A DNA stretch of 9,490 nucleotides, taken from assembly GCA_022842225.1 (NCBI GenBank), contig JALHPX010000082.1, forward strand, positions 1-9,490. Reading direction: 5' to 3'. Numbering within the stretch: position 1 is the stretch's first letter; the number at the start of each line of letters is the position of its first letter. This DNA comes from a bacterium (lineage in GTDB: Bacteria > Bdellovibrionota > FAC87 > UBA2466). The notes beneath the pieces were generated by a model. That model was not told where the DNA came from and did not search any database. It was given only the letters and a program-made list of their open reading frames with translations. Made by a program: the position numbers and the translations under genes. Shown piece by piece: positions 1 to 6,405 of this stretch.

Positions 1-15
1 GTGCTCTTCCGATCT
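1..15. other. Residual Illumina adapter sequence
   Basis: GTGCTCTTCCGATCT is identical to the 3' end of the standard Illumina TruSeq/multiplexing adapter. It sits exactly at the first base of the window, as expected for an untrimmed read end at a contig tip. It should not be read as genomic DNA, although it happens to keep the partial reading frame that follows open. Confidence 0.9.
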
Positions 16-153
16 CCCTACGATAATTCAGTTTGGCAGTCGGTGCGAAAGCGTCGGCCGTTTCTGATGGACGCTCCCAATAGCACTGCGGTGACTCATT
101 TGGAGGAGATCCTCAGAAACCTATTAAAAGGTCAGCAAGCGAGGACAGGATGA
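16..153 (+). CDS. C-terminal end of a MinD/ParA-type P-loop ATPase (partial)
   Basis: This frame is open from the left edge to a TGA at 151-153, giving about 45 genuine residues after the adapter. The piece contains SVRKRRPFLMDAP, then a short helical tail (HLEEILRNLLKG). From memory this resembles the C-terminal end of FlhG/MinD-like ATPases, where a tyrosine/aspartate strand is followed by an 'SVR+RRPf' helix and a proline-rich turn; the nucleotide-binding part lies outside the window. The stop overlaps the next start codon in an ATGA junction, which suggests translational coupling to the J-domain/HTH protein. The coding frame is supported by the coupled stop and the family-like motif. The assignment rests on a short tail and is only moderately sure. 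Confidence 0.6.
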   Translation, partial: PYDNSVWQSVRKRRPFLMDAPNSTAVTHLEEILRNLLKGQQARTG

Positions 154-914
154 ATCCGCACCCAGAGTGGGAAGAAGACTACTATCGGCTTTTGGGAATT
201 GGACGAGGAGCCACGCTCTCCGAAGTGGCAGCCGCCTACCACCAGTCCAAGAACGCCTATTCAAAAGATTCTCCGGCTACCTACTCGTTGTTTACTCCTG
301 AAGAAAACGGCGCCACATTAGCAAAGCTCGAAAAAGCCTATTTAACCCTCTCTAATATCGACAAAAAGCGGGAGTACGATCGCTGGCTCGATAGGGAAGC
401 CCAAAATTTGGACACGCCATTTTCACCAAAATCGAATACACCAACCGATATGCCGAGTTTTTTCCAGAATCTTTCGGGCGGTAAAGGCCCAGACACCGAG
501 CAACCCGCTCCGTCGTCCCCTGCTTCGGATAGCGCCCCAGCCGCTATCCCACACGTCGCTGCTGTCGCTAAAAGCACGGTCGCAGGCGCCGCAACCGCTG
601 CGGACTCCGATTTGGTCACCACCGAATCCGACGTCACCGGCGTGGGCGGAATGAATGGCCCAGCACTAAAGCATGTGCGCGAAAAACTGGGGCTCACAAC
701 CGAAGATGTCTGCCGCATTACCAAAATCCCGTCGCGCTTTCTCAAAGCCATCGAGGGCACCAATCCCGATGATTTGCCAGCCCGGGTGTACCTGCAGGGT
801 TTTATAAAAAACCTAGCGAAGCTCTACCATCTTGACCCCAAGGTCACCGTGGAGTCTTACCTCACCAGCGTGCCCGCAACACCGCCACATAACTTAGTAA
901 AAACGCATAATTAA
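150..914 (+). CDS. J-domain-like protein fused to a RodZ-type HTH domain
   Basis: The 254-residue protein has two recognisable ends. Residues 9-80 look like a J domain (DYYRLLGI at the start, EYDRWL at the end), but where the HPD tripeptide should be (about 38-40) the sequence reads SKD, so it probably cannot stimulate a DnaK ATPase in the usual way. Residues 81-165 are an Ala/Pro/Ser/Thr-rich, probably disordered linker. Residues 168-240 match the HTH_25 domain of RodZ-like proteins (LKHVREKLGLTTEDVCRITK, then LPARVYLQGFIKNLAKLY). No transmembrane helix or periplasmic domain follows, unlike true RodZ. The ATGA overlap with the MinD-like gene suggests the two proteins act together, possibly in polarity, motility or cell organisation; that role is inference. 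Confidence 0.75.
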   Translation: MNPHPEWEEDYYRLLGIGRGATLSEVAAAYHQSKNAYSKDSPATYSLFTPEENGATLAKLEKAYLTLSNIDKKREYDRWLDREAQNLDTPFSPKSNTPTDMPSFFQNLSGGKGPDTEQPAPSSPASDSAPAAIPHVAAVAKSTVAGAATAADSDLVTTESDVTGVGGMNGPALKHVREKLGLTTEDVCRITKIPSRFLKAIEGTNPDDLPARVYLQGFIKNLAKLYHLDPKVTVESYLTSVPATPPHNLVKTHN

Positions 915-964
915 CAGTAGGGTTGCTTTAGCTTGGCCTTCGTGGCAAAGCTCGCCTTACACTT

Positions 965-1936
965 ATGCATACCCTTCATGAAAACGGCTGTTCTTACCTC
1001 GTAGATTCCGAGCAGCCCTTGCGCGTCGACGCCTTTTTAGCGACCCAGCTGGGACGCAGCCGAGCGTTTATCCAGGCCCAGATTTCCAACCACCGAGTCC
1101 GGGTCAACGGGGAGCAAGCCGTGCGCGCCTCGATGCGTGTGCAAGCCGGAGATGAAGTTTTCGCCGAGATTACCGAAGACACGACGATTCCAGGCCTCAA
1201 ACCCGTCGCTGGCGACTTGGATGTGCTTTTTGAGGACGAGTACCTGCTGGTGATCAATAAGCCCCAAGGCATGGTCGTGCACCCTGCTCCTGGGACCTTA
1301 GGCTCAACACTGGTCCACCACCTGCTGCATTATCTGCAAAACACGCCCAATTTTTCGGAGCTATCTGCTACCCGCCCGGGCATTGTGCATCGCCTCGACC
1401 GTGGCACGAGCGGCGTCATCTTGATTGCAAAGTCGCAGCAGACCCACGAGCGATTGGGGAAGCAGTTTCATGACCGCGAGGTCCGCAAGCGTTACGAAGC
1501 CATCGTGTGGGGACGTACCGAAGATTCCGGCACCATCAGCTCGATGATTGGGCGCTCGCGCCAGGACCCAAAGAAGATGACCTCCTCTGCACGCGGCGGC
1601 AAACCGGCACTGACTGCTTGGAAGACGCAGGCTTCCACCGAACATTTCAGCCATATCTGGCTTTTTCCGAAGACGGGCCGCACGCATCAGCTCCGAGTGC
1701 ACTTAGCAGATCTGGGCCACCCAATCGTCGGGGATCCGACCTACAAACGCTCGGATTTTTTCCGCAAACTCCCTTTGATGGAACCTGCTGCGCAGGATTG
1801 CGTTCGCAACACCGTATTTCCCTATCTCCATGCAGCCGCGCTAGAATTTAAGCACCCGATGACAGGGGTAGAAATGGCGTTCCAAGCTCCCCGCCCCGGA
1901 CTCTTCTCAAACTTCTTAAGGACCATAGGATTATGA
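965..1936 (+). CDS. rluD: RluD-family 23S rRNA pseudouridine synthase
   Basis: It isomerises uridine to pseudouridine in rRNA; E. coli RluD acts on helix 69 of 23S rRNA. Residues 18-70 form an N-terminal S4 RNA-binding domain (LRVDAFLATQLGRSRAFIQ, VRVNGE). The catalytic motif HRLDRGTSG begins at H142, making D145 the nucleophilic aspartate. Further family motifs are present: INKPQGMVVHPAPG near 97-110, and KTGRTHQLRVHLADLGHPIVGDPTY in the C-terminal half. The length of 323 residues is normal. ATG at 965 is used because no other in-frame start lies between it and an upstream stop at 929-931, although the Shine-Dalgarno signal is weak. RluD, RluC and RluA are hard to separate by eye; the coupled pgeF gene, the same pairing as in E. 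coli, favours RluD. Confidence 0.92.
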   Translation: MHTLHENGCSYLVDSEQPLRVDAFLATQLGRSRAFIQAQISNHRVRVNGEQAVRASMRVQAGDEVFAEITEDTTIPGLKPVAGDLDVLFEDEYLLVINKPQGMVVHPAPGTLGSTLVHHLLHYLQNTPNFSELSATRPGIVHRLDRGTSGVILIAKSQQTHERLGKQFHDREVRKRYEAIVWGRTEDSGTISSMIGRSRQDPKKMTSSARGGKPALTAWKTQASTEHFSHIWLFPKTGRTHQLRVHLADLGHPIVGDPTYKRSDFFRKLPLMEPAAQDCVRNTVFPYLHAAALEFKHPMTGVEMAFQAPRPGLFSNFLRTIGL

Positions 1937-2583
1937 GTGGCCATCTGGCTTTGGGCAGTCACCATGTCGCTTTCGGTTTTGAGATAGAAAAAAAAGGGAA
2001 GACCCCGCCGTGGGTGAAGCAGGTCCACGGAGTGGATTGGATTCGCGCTAATACACAAATGGCATCGGGCGAGCCCATGGCAGCAGATGCCGTAGTCACC
2101 GATCGCGTTGGCGCTGAGATTTACGTCTACACCGCGGATTGCATTCCTGTACTTTTAGCCTCTCACCAATCGGGCACCCGACCCGCTATGGTGGCGGCGA
2201 TTCACAGCGGCTGGCGTGGCACCATGAAGGGGATTGTGCCCAATGTTCTAAAAGTGTGGCCAGCCCCATTAGAAGAAACACGCGTGATTATTGGACCGGC
2301 TTTGGGCAACTGCCATTTTGAAGTGCGGCAGGATTTTATCGACGAGTTTACTGCGGTACACCCTGACATCGATTCATTTCTAGAGAAGCGCGATGGCAAA
2401 ACATTCTTCCGCCATTTTGATTTTGTCTGCGATCGGCAACTGGCTGAGATCGACGAATCTCAAATCGACAGGACGAGCGCGATTTGCACCTACTGCTCCA
2501 CGCCCGAGCTGCCCTCCTTCCGCCGCAACAAGAGTACTGACCCGCAAATCCGTGCTTGGATTCGCATAGAGCATAGTCATTAG
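1933..2583 (+). CDS. pgeF: PgeF/YfiH-type peptidoglycan editing factor (Cu-oxidase_4/LACC1 family)
   Basis: Family members correct L-serine misincorporated in place of L-alanine in peptidoglycan precursors; related proteins also act on purine nucleosides. The metal-site residues are in place: H32 in VKQVHGVDW, C70 in YTADCIPVL and H91 in AAIHSGWRGT. They are followed by VIIGPALGNCHFEV (about 118-131) and a C-terminal TYCSTPELPSFRRNK segment. At 216 residues the protein is shorter than the usual 240-260. The missing part is at the N-terminus, where relatives carry a segment with a GGVS...N-L-G pattern and a D-x-x-x-V-x-x-NR helix before the first histidine. The start overlaps the rluD stop by four bases (ATGA), so the two are probably translated together. 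Confidence 0.88.
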   Translation: MSGHLALGSHHVAFGFEIEKKGKTPPWVKQVHGVDWIRANTQMASGEPMAADAVVTDRVGAEIYVYTADCIPVLLASHQSGTRPAMVAAIHSGWRGTMKGIVPNVLKVWPAPLEETRVIIGPALGNCHFEVRQDFIDEFTAVHPDIDSFLEKRDGKTFFRHFDFVCDRQLAEIDESQIDRTSAICTYCSTPELPSFRRNKSTDPQIRAWIRIEHSH

Positions 2584-2601
2584 AAGGTTTTCCAAAAGAT
2601 T

Positions 2602-3204
2602 TTAATTGAGTTTGCTAGGCGTGTACTTGGCGTGCTGCCAGCGCATGACATAGGCGTCACGCTTGTTCTCGTAGTACTTCTTGCGTTGGCCAACTATTTC
2701 AAAACCAATCTTGGTATAGAGCTTAATCGCCGCCGTGTTTTCCATATCCACTTCGAGAAAAACGCGGCGGACATTGGGCAGTGAGCGCACGTAGCGCATC
2801 ACCGATTCGGCATAGCCTTTCCGTCTTTGATCCGTTCGCGTGGCGATCGAAATAATATCCAAGTCGCCCTTTACCAGAAACCCAATAAAGTAAGCTTGGA
2901 GCTCCGGCTTGCGGGAATCAAAATTTTTTTGAAACAGGCCGTATGAATGGCCCGAGGGGTGAGAAAGAAAATAAGCGAAGTCTTTGCTTTCCCAGGCATC
3001 GGGAAACGACAGCAGCGCGATCTTGCGCACCAAATCAACGTGGCGACAATCTAACTTTTGAATGACCGTAGAATGGACGGGATCCCAAGTGGGATCATTC
3101 ACTGTGCGGGCAGCAAAACTCACCCGCTTGGGCTTCTGAGAACTGAGCGTGTCAGTTACTTCAGACTGCGGTTCGGAGTCGTGATCGGTATCTCGCGAGC
3201 TCAT
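2602..3204 (-). CDS. rimI: RimI-like GNAT N-acetyltransferase with N-terminal extension
   Basis: It probably transfers acetyl from acetyl-CoA to a protein N-terminus; RimI modifies the N-terminal alanine of ribosomal protein S18. The acetyl-CoA loop QRRKGYA is at 126-132. The LEVDMENTAAIKLYTKIGF block gives E151 and Y163, twelve residues apart, the same spacing as the catalytic Glu and Tyr of RimI, and is followed by the RimI-like RKKYYEN...DAYVM ending. The 200-residue length exceeds the usual ~150 because about 45 charged, low-complexity residues precede the domain. A GTG at residue 28 is an alternative start, but ATG at 3204 has a purine-rich GGCGAAG just before it. The gene converges on pgeF with 18 bases between stops and no clear terminator. 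The exact target protein is not shown by the sequence. Confidence 0.75.
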   Translation of the reverse strand: MSSRDTDHDSEPQSEVTDTLSSQKPKRVSFAARTVNDPTWDPVHSTVIQKLDCRHVDLVRKIALLSFPDAWESKDFAYFLSHPSGHSYGLFQKNFDSRKPELQAYFIGFLVKGDLDIISIATRTDQRRKGYAESVMRYVRSLPNVRRVFLEVDMENTAAIKLYTKIGFEIVGQRKKYYENKRDAYVMRWQHAKYTPSKLN

Positions 3205-3300
3205 CTTCGCCTAGAATACTCCAAACGCCAGGTCAGACGCACGTATTAAAACCAGGGCAAAGCGTTAAGCCTAGAAATTCAACGGGTTAGATGGAATTAC

Positions 3301-4008
3301 CTAGATGTATTGAACCACGGAATACTTGCGCTTGAGCCGCAGCACCCATTCTTGCAGCTGCTGCCCCATGCGTTCTTTTTTCAATAATCGCTCGGCGCGC
3401 TGGCGGAGTTCGCGCCGTCTGTCCTCGGGCATCCCTTCCCAACCGGGATTATTCGCGATGAGGTGCCGGTCGACGACGTCCGAGGTCAGCAAAGGGGTCA
3501 GCGTTTCGACTTTTTTCTCGATGAACTTATCAACTTGAATCGAACGCCAGAGCAGCGAAATGGCTTTCTCTTCACCGAGCGCAAAATGGGCGAGGAACTT
3601 ATCCCACTCGACACGAAACGACTGCGTCTTGCGGCGGTCGGCTAGGATCTTGGTTGCCTCTGCCTTGGGCCCGCCGTCAAAATTTAAACTCTTCATTTCG
3701 CCAAAGACCATTTCCTCGAGCAGCATCTTCTGGACGGCCGCGTGCAGGGCCTCGCCCTTTTCCACGGCAAGGAGATCTGACTGACCGCTTTTTACTTTGT
3801 CGAGCGCGCGGTGAATGAAGACTTCTTCCAAGGTAAGGGGTCGACCCGCGATTTCCGCAGCGATGCCATTGACCACAATGGATGGGGAAACATCCGCCCC
3901 ACTTGGTCCGGGGATGGCTTTTGCGGGTGGAGCTGCTTTAGCAGCCCACCCCCAATTCGGCATGGTACTTAAAAAAGTCCAAGCGATTAGGAAAACGAAG
4001 CGATGCAT
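3301..4008 (-). CDS. Exported SurA-N-like protein without a PPIase domain
   Basis: The first 22-25 residues are a signal peptide: MHR, a hydrophobic stretch, then an AxA-type cleavage region around GWA-AKA. The mature part opens with a Pro/Ala linker and then VVNGIAAEIAGRPLTLEEVF (45-64), like the start of SurA N-terminal chaperone domains. Several amphipathic helices follow, ending in a basic KRKYSVVQYI tail that resembles the final strand of SurA-N. No parvulin (rotamase) domain is present and at 235 residues there is no room for one. A periplasmic chaperone role for envelope or outer membrane proteins is inferred. The start lies inside ridA (22-base overlap), making it the last gene of the glpX operon. 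The SurA-N relation is read by eye and is moderate. Confidence 0.6.
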   Translation of the reverse strand: MHRFVFLIAWTFLSTMPNWGWAAKAAPPAKAIPGPSGADVSPSIVVNGIAAEIAGRPLTLEEVFIHRALDKVKSGQSDLLAVEKGEALHAAVQKMLLEEMVFGEMKSLNFDGGPKAEATKILADRRKTQSFRVEWDKFLAHFALGEEKAISLLWRSIQVDKFIEKKVETLTPLLTSDVVDRHLIANNPGWEGMPEDRRRELRQRAERLLKKERMGQQLQEWVLRLKRKYSVVQYI

Positions 4009-4370
4009 TCGATCTCGATTAATGCCCCTTTGGGTAATTCCGAAACTTCGACAGTCGAACGCGCGGGGTATGGCTGCTTTAAAAACGACGAATAGACTTC
4101 GTTCACCTTGGCGAAATCTCCCATGTTCTTAATAAAAATCGTCGACTTCACAATAGAGTGTAAACCAAGTCCGGTGCTTTCTAAAAGACCGCGGATGTTG
4201 TTCATCACTTGCGTGGTCTGCTGTTCCACGCTTTCGCCCACCATTTGACCCGATGTTGGATCTAAGGGGATTTGGCCCGAGCAAAATAATAATTGTCCAA
4301 CGCGCACCGCCTGGGAATAAGGCCCTACCGCTTTTGGCGCTTTATCTGTTTGTACGATTTCTTTGCCCAT
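3987..4370 (-). CDS. ridA: RidA family enamine/imine deaminase
   Basis: RidA (YjgF/YER057c/UK114) hydrolyses reactive 2-aminoacrylate and other enamines/imines released by PLP enzymes, protecting the cytosol. The 127-residue length is typical. Signature elements are GPYSQAV (16-22), FCSGQIPLDPTSG (29-41), and the C-terminal YPARSTVEVSELPKGALIEI with R104 as the expected substrate-binding arginine and E121 close to the end. A GAAGG ribosome-binding site lies seven bases before the ATG, within the tail of the gene upstream. The 3' end overlaps the start of the exported SurA-N-like gene by 22 bases, so the pair is probably translationally coupled. Confidence 0.93.
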   Translation of the reverse strand: MGKEIVQTDKAPKAVGPYSQAVRVGQLLFCSGQIPLDPTSGQMVGESVEQQTTQVMNNIRGLLESTGLGLHSIVKSTIFIKNMGDFAKVNEVYSSFLKQPYPARSTVEVSELPKGALIEIECIASFS

Positions 4371-4373
4371 CTT

Positions 4374-4754
4374 TTAACCTTCACTTTCCGACTGATTTTT
4401 CTTGTTCTTGGGTTCGAAGGAGATTTTCCCCTCGAAGGAAATTTTATGCTCTTCTAAAAACCGAGTCATTTCCTTGGAGACATCGATCTTGGAAAACACC
4501 TTGGTTACTTCCTGCGCCACGAGCGTGTAGAGGTCACTCTTTTTGCGACCAATTCCTTCCATCAAATCGGTGACCAATTCCTTAGGGAGTTTCTTTTCCC
4601 GAAGATAGGAGCGAATGGAATCCTCGGTCATAAAGAGCGTGGCTAAGCCGGCGCTGGCCATATCTTTCATCGCGTCGGTCCACCACGGGCGCTCCGGGCC
4701 CTTCTCTTCCTCTGCGTGTTCGTGTTCGTTTTCGTCGTCAGGAGGGTTCTTCAT
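4374..4754 (-). CDS. Small helical acidic protein of unknown function
   Basis: I do not recognise a named family. The 126 residues begin with an acidic, His/Glu-rich segment (5-20). A mostly helical core follows (about 28-102) containing AGLATLFMTEDSIRSYL, LPKELVTDLMEGIGRKKSDL and FSKIDVSKEMTRFLEEH. The protein closes with a short strand-like ISFEGKISFEPKNKK and a polar tail. The core vaguely recalls phasin-like or polyhydroxyalkanoate-associated helical proteins, but that is a weak impression. The gene overlaps the preceding SRPBCC gene by four bases (ATGA) and ends three bases before ridA, so it is certainly part of the operon. An AAAGG site eight bases before the ATG supports the start. 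Confidence 0.7.
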   Translation of the reverse strand: MKNPPDDENEHEHAEEEKGPERPWWTDAMKDMASAGLATLFMTEDSIRSYLREKKLPKELVTDLMEGIGRKKSDLYTLVAQEVTKVFSKIDVSKEMTRFLEEHKISFEGKISFEPKNKKNQSESEG

Positions 4755-5185
4755 TGAGATACCTTTTTTGCTTGGGCTTCGAATCGATCCAAGAGGGTTG
4801 GCAGATTGGATTCGGTAAGCCCTTTGGTGACAAAACCAGGAACAAAGAAACCAAAGCCGACTTCCAGCTCGTATTTAGCCAAAGTAGAATTGGGACCTGT
4901 CGACGACAAGGTCCACTTACCTTCGTTGGTCTTAAACACGTCGCTCTCGATTAACTTCCAACAAAATTCGTTGGGCGAGTTGTTCCAGAATTCTAACGTG
5001 TACTGGAAGCGCTTAATCACGTTGATATCGAACTGCACATGCGCCTTGCCCGAACCCTCACGCGAGATCACCTTAGCGCCCACCACTTCTGGTAGAAAAT
5101 CCGGATACGCTTCGTAGGCCTGAATTACCTTCTTCAAAGCTTCCAGGCTGACTTTCATTTCTTTTTCTTTTACCGCTTTGGCCAT
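4751..5185 (-). CDS. SRPBCC / COQ10-RatA-like START-type protein
   Basis: The 144 residues follow the pattern of the polyketide cyclase/COQ10 family. An N-terminal helix (VSLEALKKVIQAYEAYPDFL, 12-31) leads to the typical PEVVGAKVI strand. Antiparallel strands follow (VQFDINVIKRFQYTLEFWNN, then WKLIESD and GKWTLSS), and then a long C-terminal helix after PGFVTKGLTESNLPTLLDRF. Such folds form a hydrophobic cavity that binds lipids or quinones; members include the ubiquinone-binding COQ10 and the ribosome-associated RatA. The ligand here cannot be told from the sequence. It starts three bases after the glpX stop and ends in a four-base overlap with the next gene. A second possible start is M10, but the first ATG follows glpX directly. 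Confidence 0.75.
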   Translation of the reverse strand: MAKAVKEKEMKVSLEALKKVIQAYEAYPDFLPEVVGAKVISREGSGKAHVQFDINVIKRFQYTLEFWNNSPNEFCWKLIESDVFKTNEGKWTLSSTGPNSTLAKYELEVGFGFFVPGFVTKGLTESNLPTLLDRFEAQAKKVSQ

Positions 5186-5188
5186 ACA

Positions 5189-6148
5189 TCACCAACCGTA
5201 ACGAGGTTTTCGATTGAACCGGTGAGCCGTACGAATGTCTCGAACCGTTCCCGTTTCAGAACGCATTACCACAGAATGGGTTCGAGCGCCTCCGGCTTCA
5301 TACCGAATTCCATCGAGATAGCTGCCATTAGTAACGCCCGTTGCAACAAACATAACATTGCCACGCGCTAAGTCGTCTAAGCGGTACACCTTATTAAAAT
5401 CGGTGATGCCCATTTTCGTCGCGCGCGCTTTCTCGTCGTCATTGCGAAAGATAAGGATCCCCTGCATATCGCCTCCCAAGCACTGCATCGCAGCGGCTGC
5501 AATCACACCCTCAGGCGCTCCGCCGCTTCCAATCAGTGCATCGATACCGGTGCTATCGGTGGCCGCCGCTACGGCAGCTGATACGTCGCCATCACCAATT
5601 AAACGTATACGAGCACCCGTCTCGCGGACCTCAGCGATCAACTCTGCGTGCCGAGGGCGATCCAAGATGATGATCATCAAATCATTCACTCGCTTGCCGC
5701 TGGCCTTGGCAATTTCCTGCAAATTCCAGGTGGCGGATTTGGTGATGTCGATAGCTCCCTTGGCGCGGGGCCCAACGGCAATTTTATTCATGTACGTGTC
5801 GGGAGCGTGGAGAAAATTTCCTTTTTGTGCGGCAGCGATTACCGAAATCGCTTCGCTGCGGCCCAGAGCCGTGATGGAAGTGCCTTCTAATGGATCGCAG
5901 GCGATATCGATTTGCGGTCCGTCGCCGGATCCCACTTCTTCACCGATAAACAACATCGGTGCGTCGTCGCGTTCGCCCTCACCAATGACCACCGTTCCTT
6001 CAAAGCGAATGGAGTCGAACGCTTTACGCATCGACTCGACTGCCGCGCGATCGGCTTCGGTTTCATTCCCTCTGCCAATCCAAGGACCCACTGCAAGTGC
6101 GGCAGCTTCTGTGACGCGCACAAATTCTAAGGCTAAGTTTCTGTCCAT
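5189..6148 (-). CDS. glpX: Class II fructose-1,6-bisphosphatase GlpX
   Basis: It hydrolyses fructose-1,6-bisphosphate to fructose-6-phosphate in gluconeogenesis, with Mg2+ or Mn2+. Family motifs are clear: VVIGEGERDDAPMLFIGEEV (53-72, with D61) and the metal/phosphate motif CDPLEGT (84-90, with D85, E88 and T90), followed by IGDGDVSAAVAAA and GSGGAPEGVIAAAA. The length of 319 is normal. One deviation: the segment that in E. coli reads GRGDKNTAD is GRGNETEAD here, so the position of Lys29 holds a glutamate (alignment from memory). The start is well supported by AGGGGAG at 6156-6162, seven bases upstream. It is the first gene of a five-gene operon with the SRPBCC, unknown, ridA and SurA-N-like genes. 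Two minus-strand terminators lie upstream. Confidence 0.95.
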   Translation of the reverse strand: MDRNLALEFVRVTEAAALAVGPWIGRGNETEADRAAVESMRKAFDSIRFEGTVVIGEGERDDAPMLFIGEEVGSGDGPQIDIACDPLEGTSITALGRSEAISVIAAAQKGNFLHAPDTYMNKIAVGPRAKGAIDITKSATWNLQEIAKASGKRVNDLMIIILDRPRHAELIAEVRETGARIRLIGDGDVSAAVAAATDSTGIDALIGSGGAPEGVIAAAAMQCLGGDMQGILIFRNDDEKARATKMGITDFNKVYRLDDLARGNVMFVATGVTNGSYLDGIRYEAGGARTHSVVMRSETGTVRDIRTAHRFNRKPRYGW

Positions 6149-6228
6149 TCTGATTCTCCCCTACGGTGTAGGCGCGCCAAAAGTAACGCGCCGCAACTAC
6201 CCATCCAACCTTGCACAAGAGTTTTAGC

Positions 6229-6273
6229 AAAAAACAAACCGGGTGACGACCTTGACCTAAAGTCGTCACCCGG
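6229..6273 (-). terminator. Strong rho-independent terminator, minus strand
   Basis: A perfect 12-bp inverted repeat pairs 6239-6250 (CCGGGTGACGAC) with 6262-6273 around an 11-base loop. Read on the minus strand the hairpin is followed directly by TTTGTTTTTT, the classic U-tract; on the plus strand it is followed by mixed sequence. It therefore stops transcripts moving toward glpX, about 80 bases before the glpX start codon. Confidence 0.85.
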
Positions 6274-6301
6274 ACATCGGAGGGGGTATCTCCGCGGGAA
6301 G

Positions 6302-6332
6302 AAAAAGACCCCTGGGGTTTCACGTCCAGGGG
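6302..6332 (-). terminator. Second rho-independent terminator, minus strand
   Basis: The repeat CCCCTGG (6309-6315) / CCAGGGG (6326-6332) forms a 7-bp GC-rich stem with a 10-base loop. On the minus strand the stem is followed by TCTTTTTC. It lies 28 bases upstream, in the direction of transcription, of the stronger terminator at 6229-6273, giving a tandem pair. Confidence 0.7.
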
Positions 6333-6398
6333 GGAAAAAGGGAGTGGGCAACAGGTACGGGAGGGGAAGCACCGTTTTTCTCAATCACTCCATTTTCC
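6302..6398 (-). ncRNA. Candidate small structured RNA (or glpX leader element)
   Basis: On the minus strand the segment can fold into a closed stem followed by the terminator hairpin. The outer helix pairs GGAAAA-U-GGAGUG (6398 to 6386) with CACUCC-C-UUUUUC (6346 to about 6334), with one mismatch. The enclosed arm pairs AACGGUGC with GUACC-U-GUU (6376 to 6350), with a bulged U and a 10-base pyrimidine loop. Two pairs are G-U on the minus strand and would be A-C mismatches on the plus strand, which favours the minus strand as the RNA. The 5' end of the helix falls where a -10-like TATCAT (6404-6409) would start transcription, giving an RNA of about 97 nt. No known RNA family (SRP RNA, 6S, tmRNA) is recognised. 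A conditional leader of glpX is the main alternative. Confidence 0.4.
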
Positions 6399-6405
6399 TT
6401 ACAAT
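6378..6405 (+). promoter_or_regulatory. Sigma70-like promoter for dciA
   Basis: TTCTCA (6378-6383, 4 of 6 to TTGACA) and TACAAT (6400-6405, 5 of 6 to TATAAT) are separated by 16 bases. The predicted start near 6412 gives a leader of about 55 bases before dciA. Nothing upstream on the plus strand would otherwise transcribe this gene. Confidence 0.5.

Noticed and set aside
915..964. Small imperfect hairpin between the J/HTH gene and rluD as a terminator
   Set aside because: The stem is only about five pairs with a bulge and lacks a following T-run, so read-through into rluD is more likely.
2584..2601. Bidirectional terminator between the convergent pgeF and rimI-like genes
   Set aside because: Only 18 bases with a very weak AT-rich inverted repeat; no GC-rich stem is seen.
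5358..6227. Long plus-strand open frame opposite glpX
   Set aside because: GlpX has all family motifs on the minus strand; the antisense frame has no recognisable domain.
6302..6398. SRP RNA, 6S RNA or tmRNA identity for the foldable segment
   Set aside because: The SRP GGAAGGAAGCAGCC-type apical sequence, a 6S-like overall length and bubble, and a tmRNA tag or tRNA-like ends are not present.
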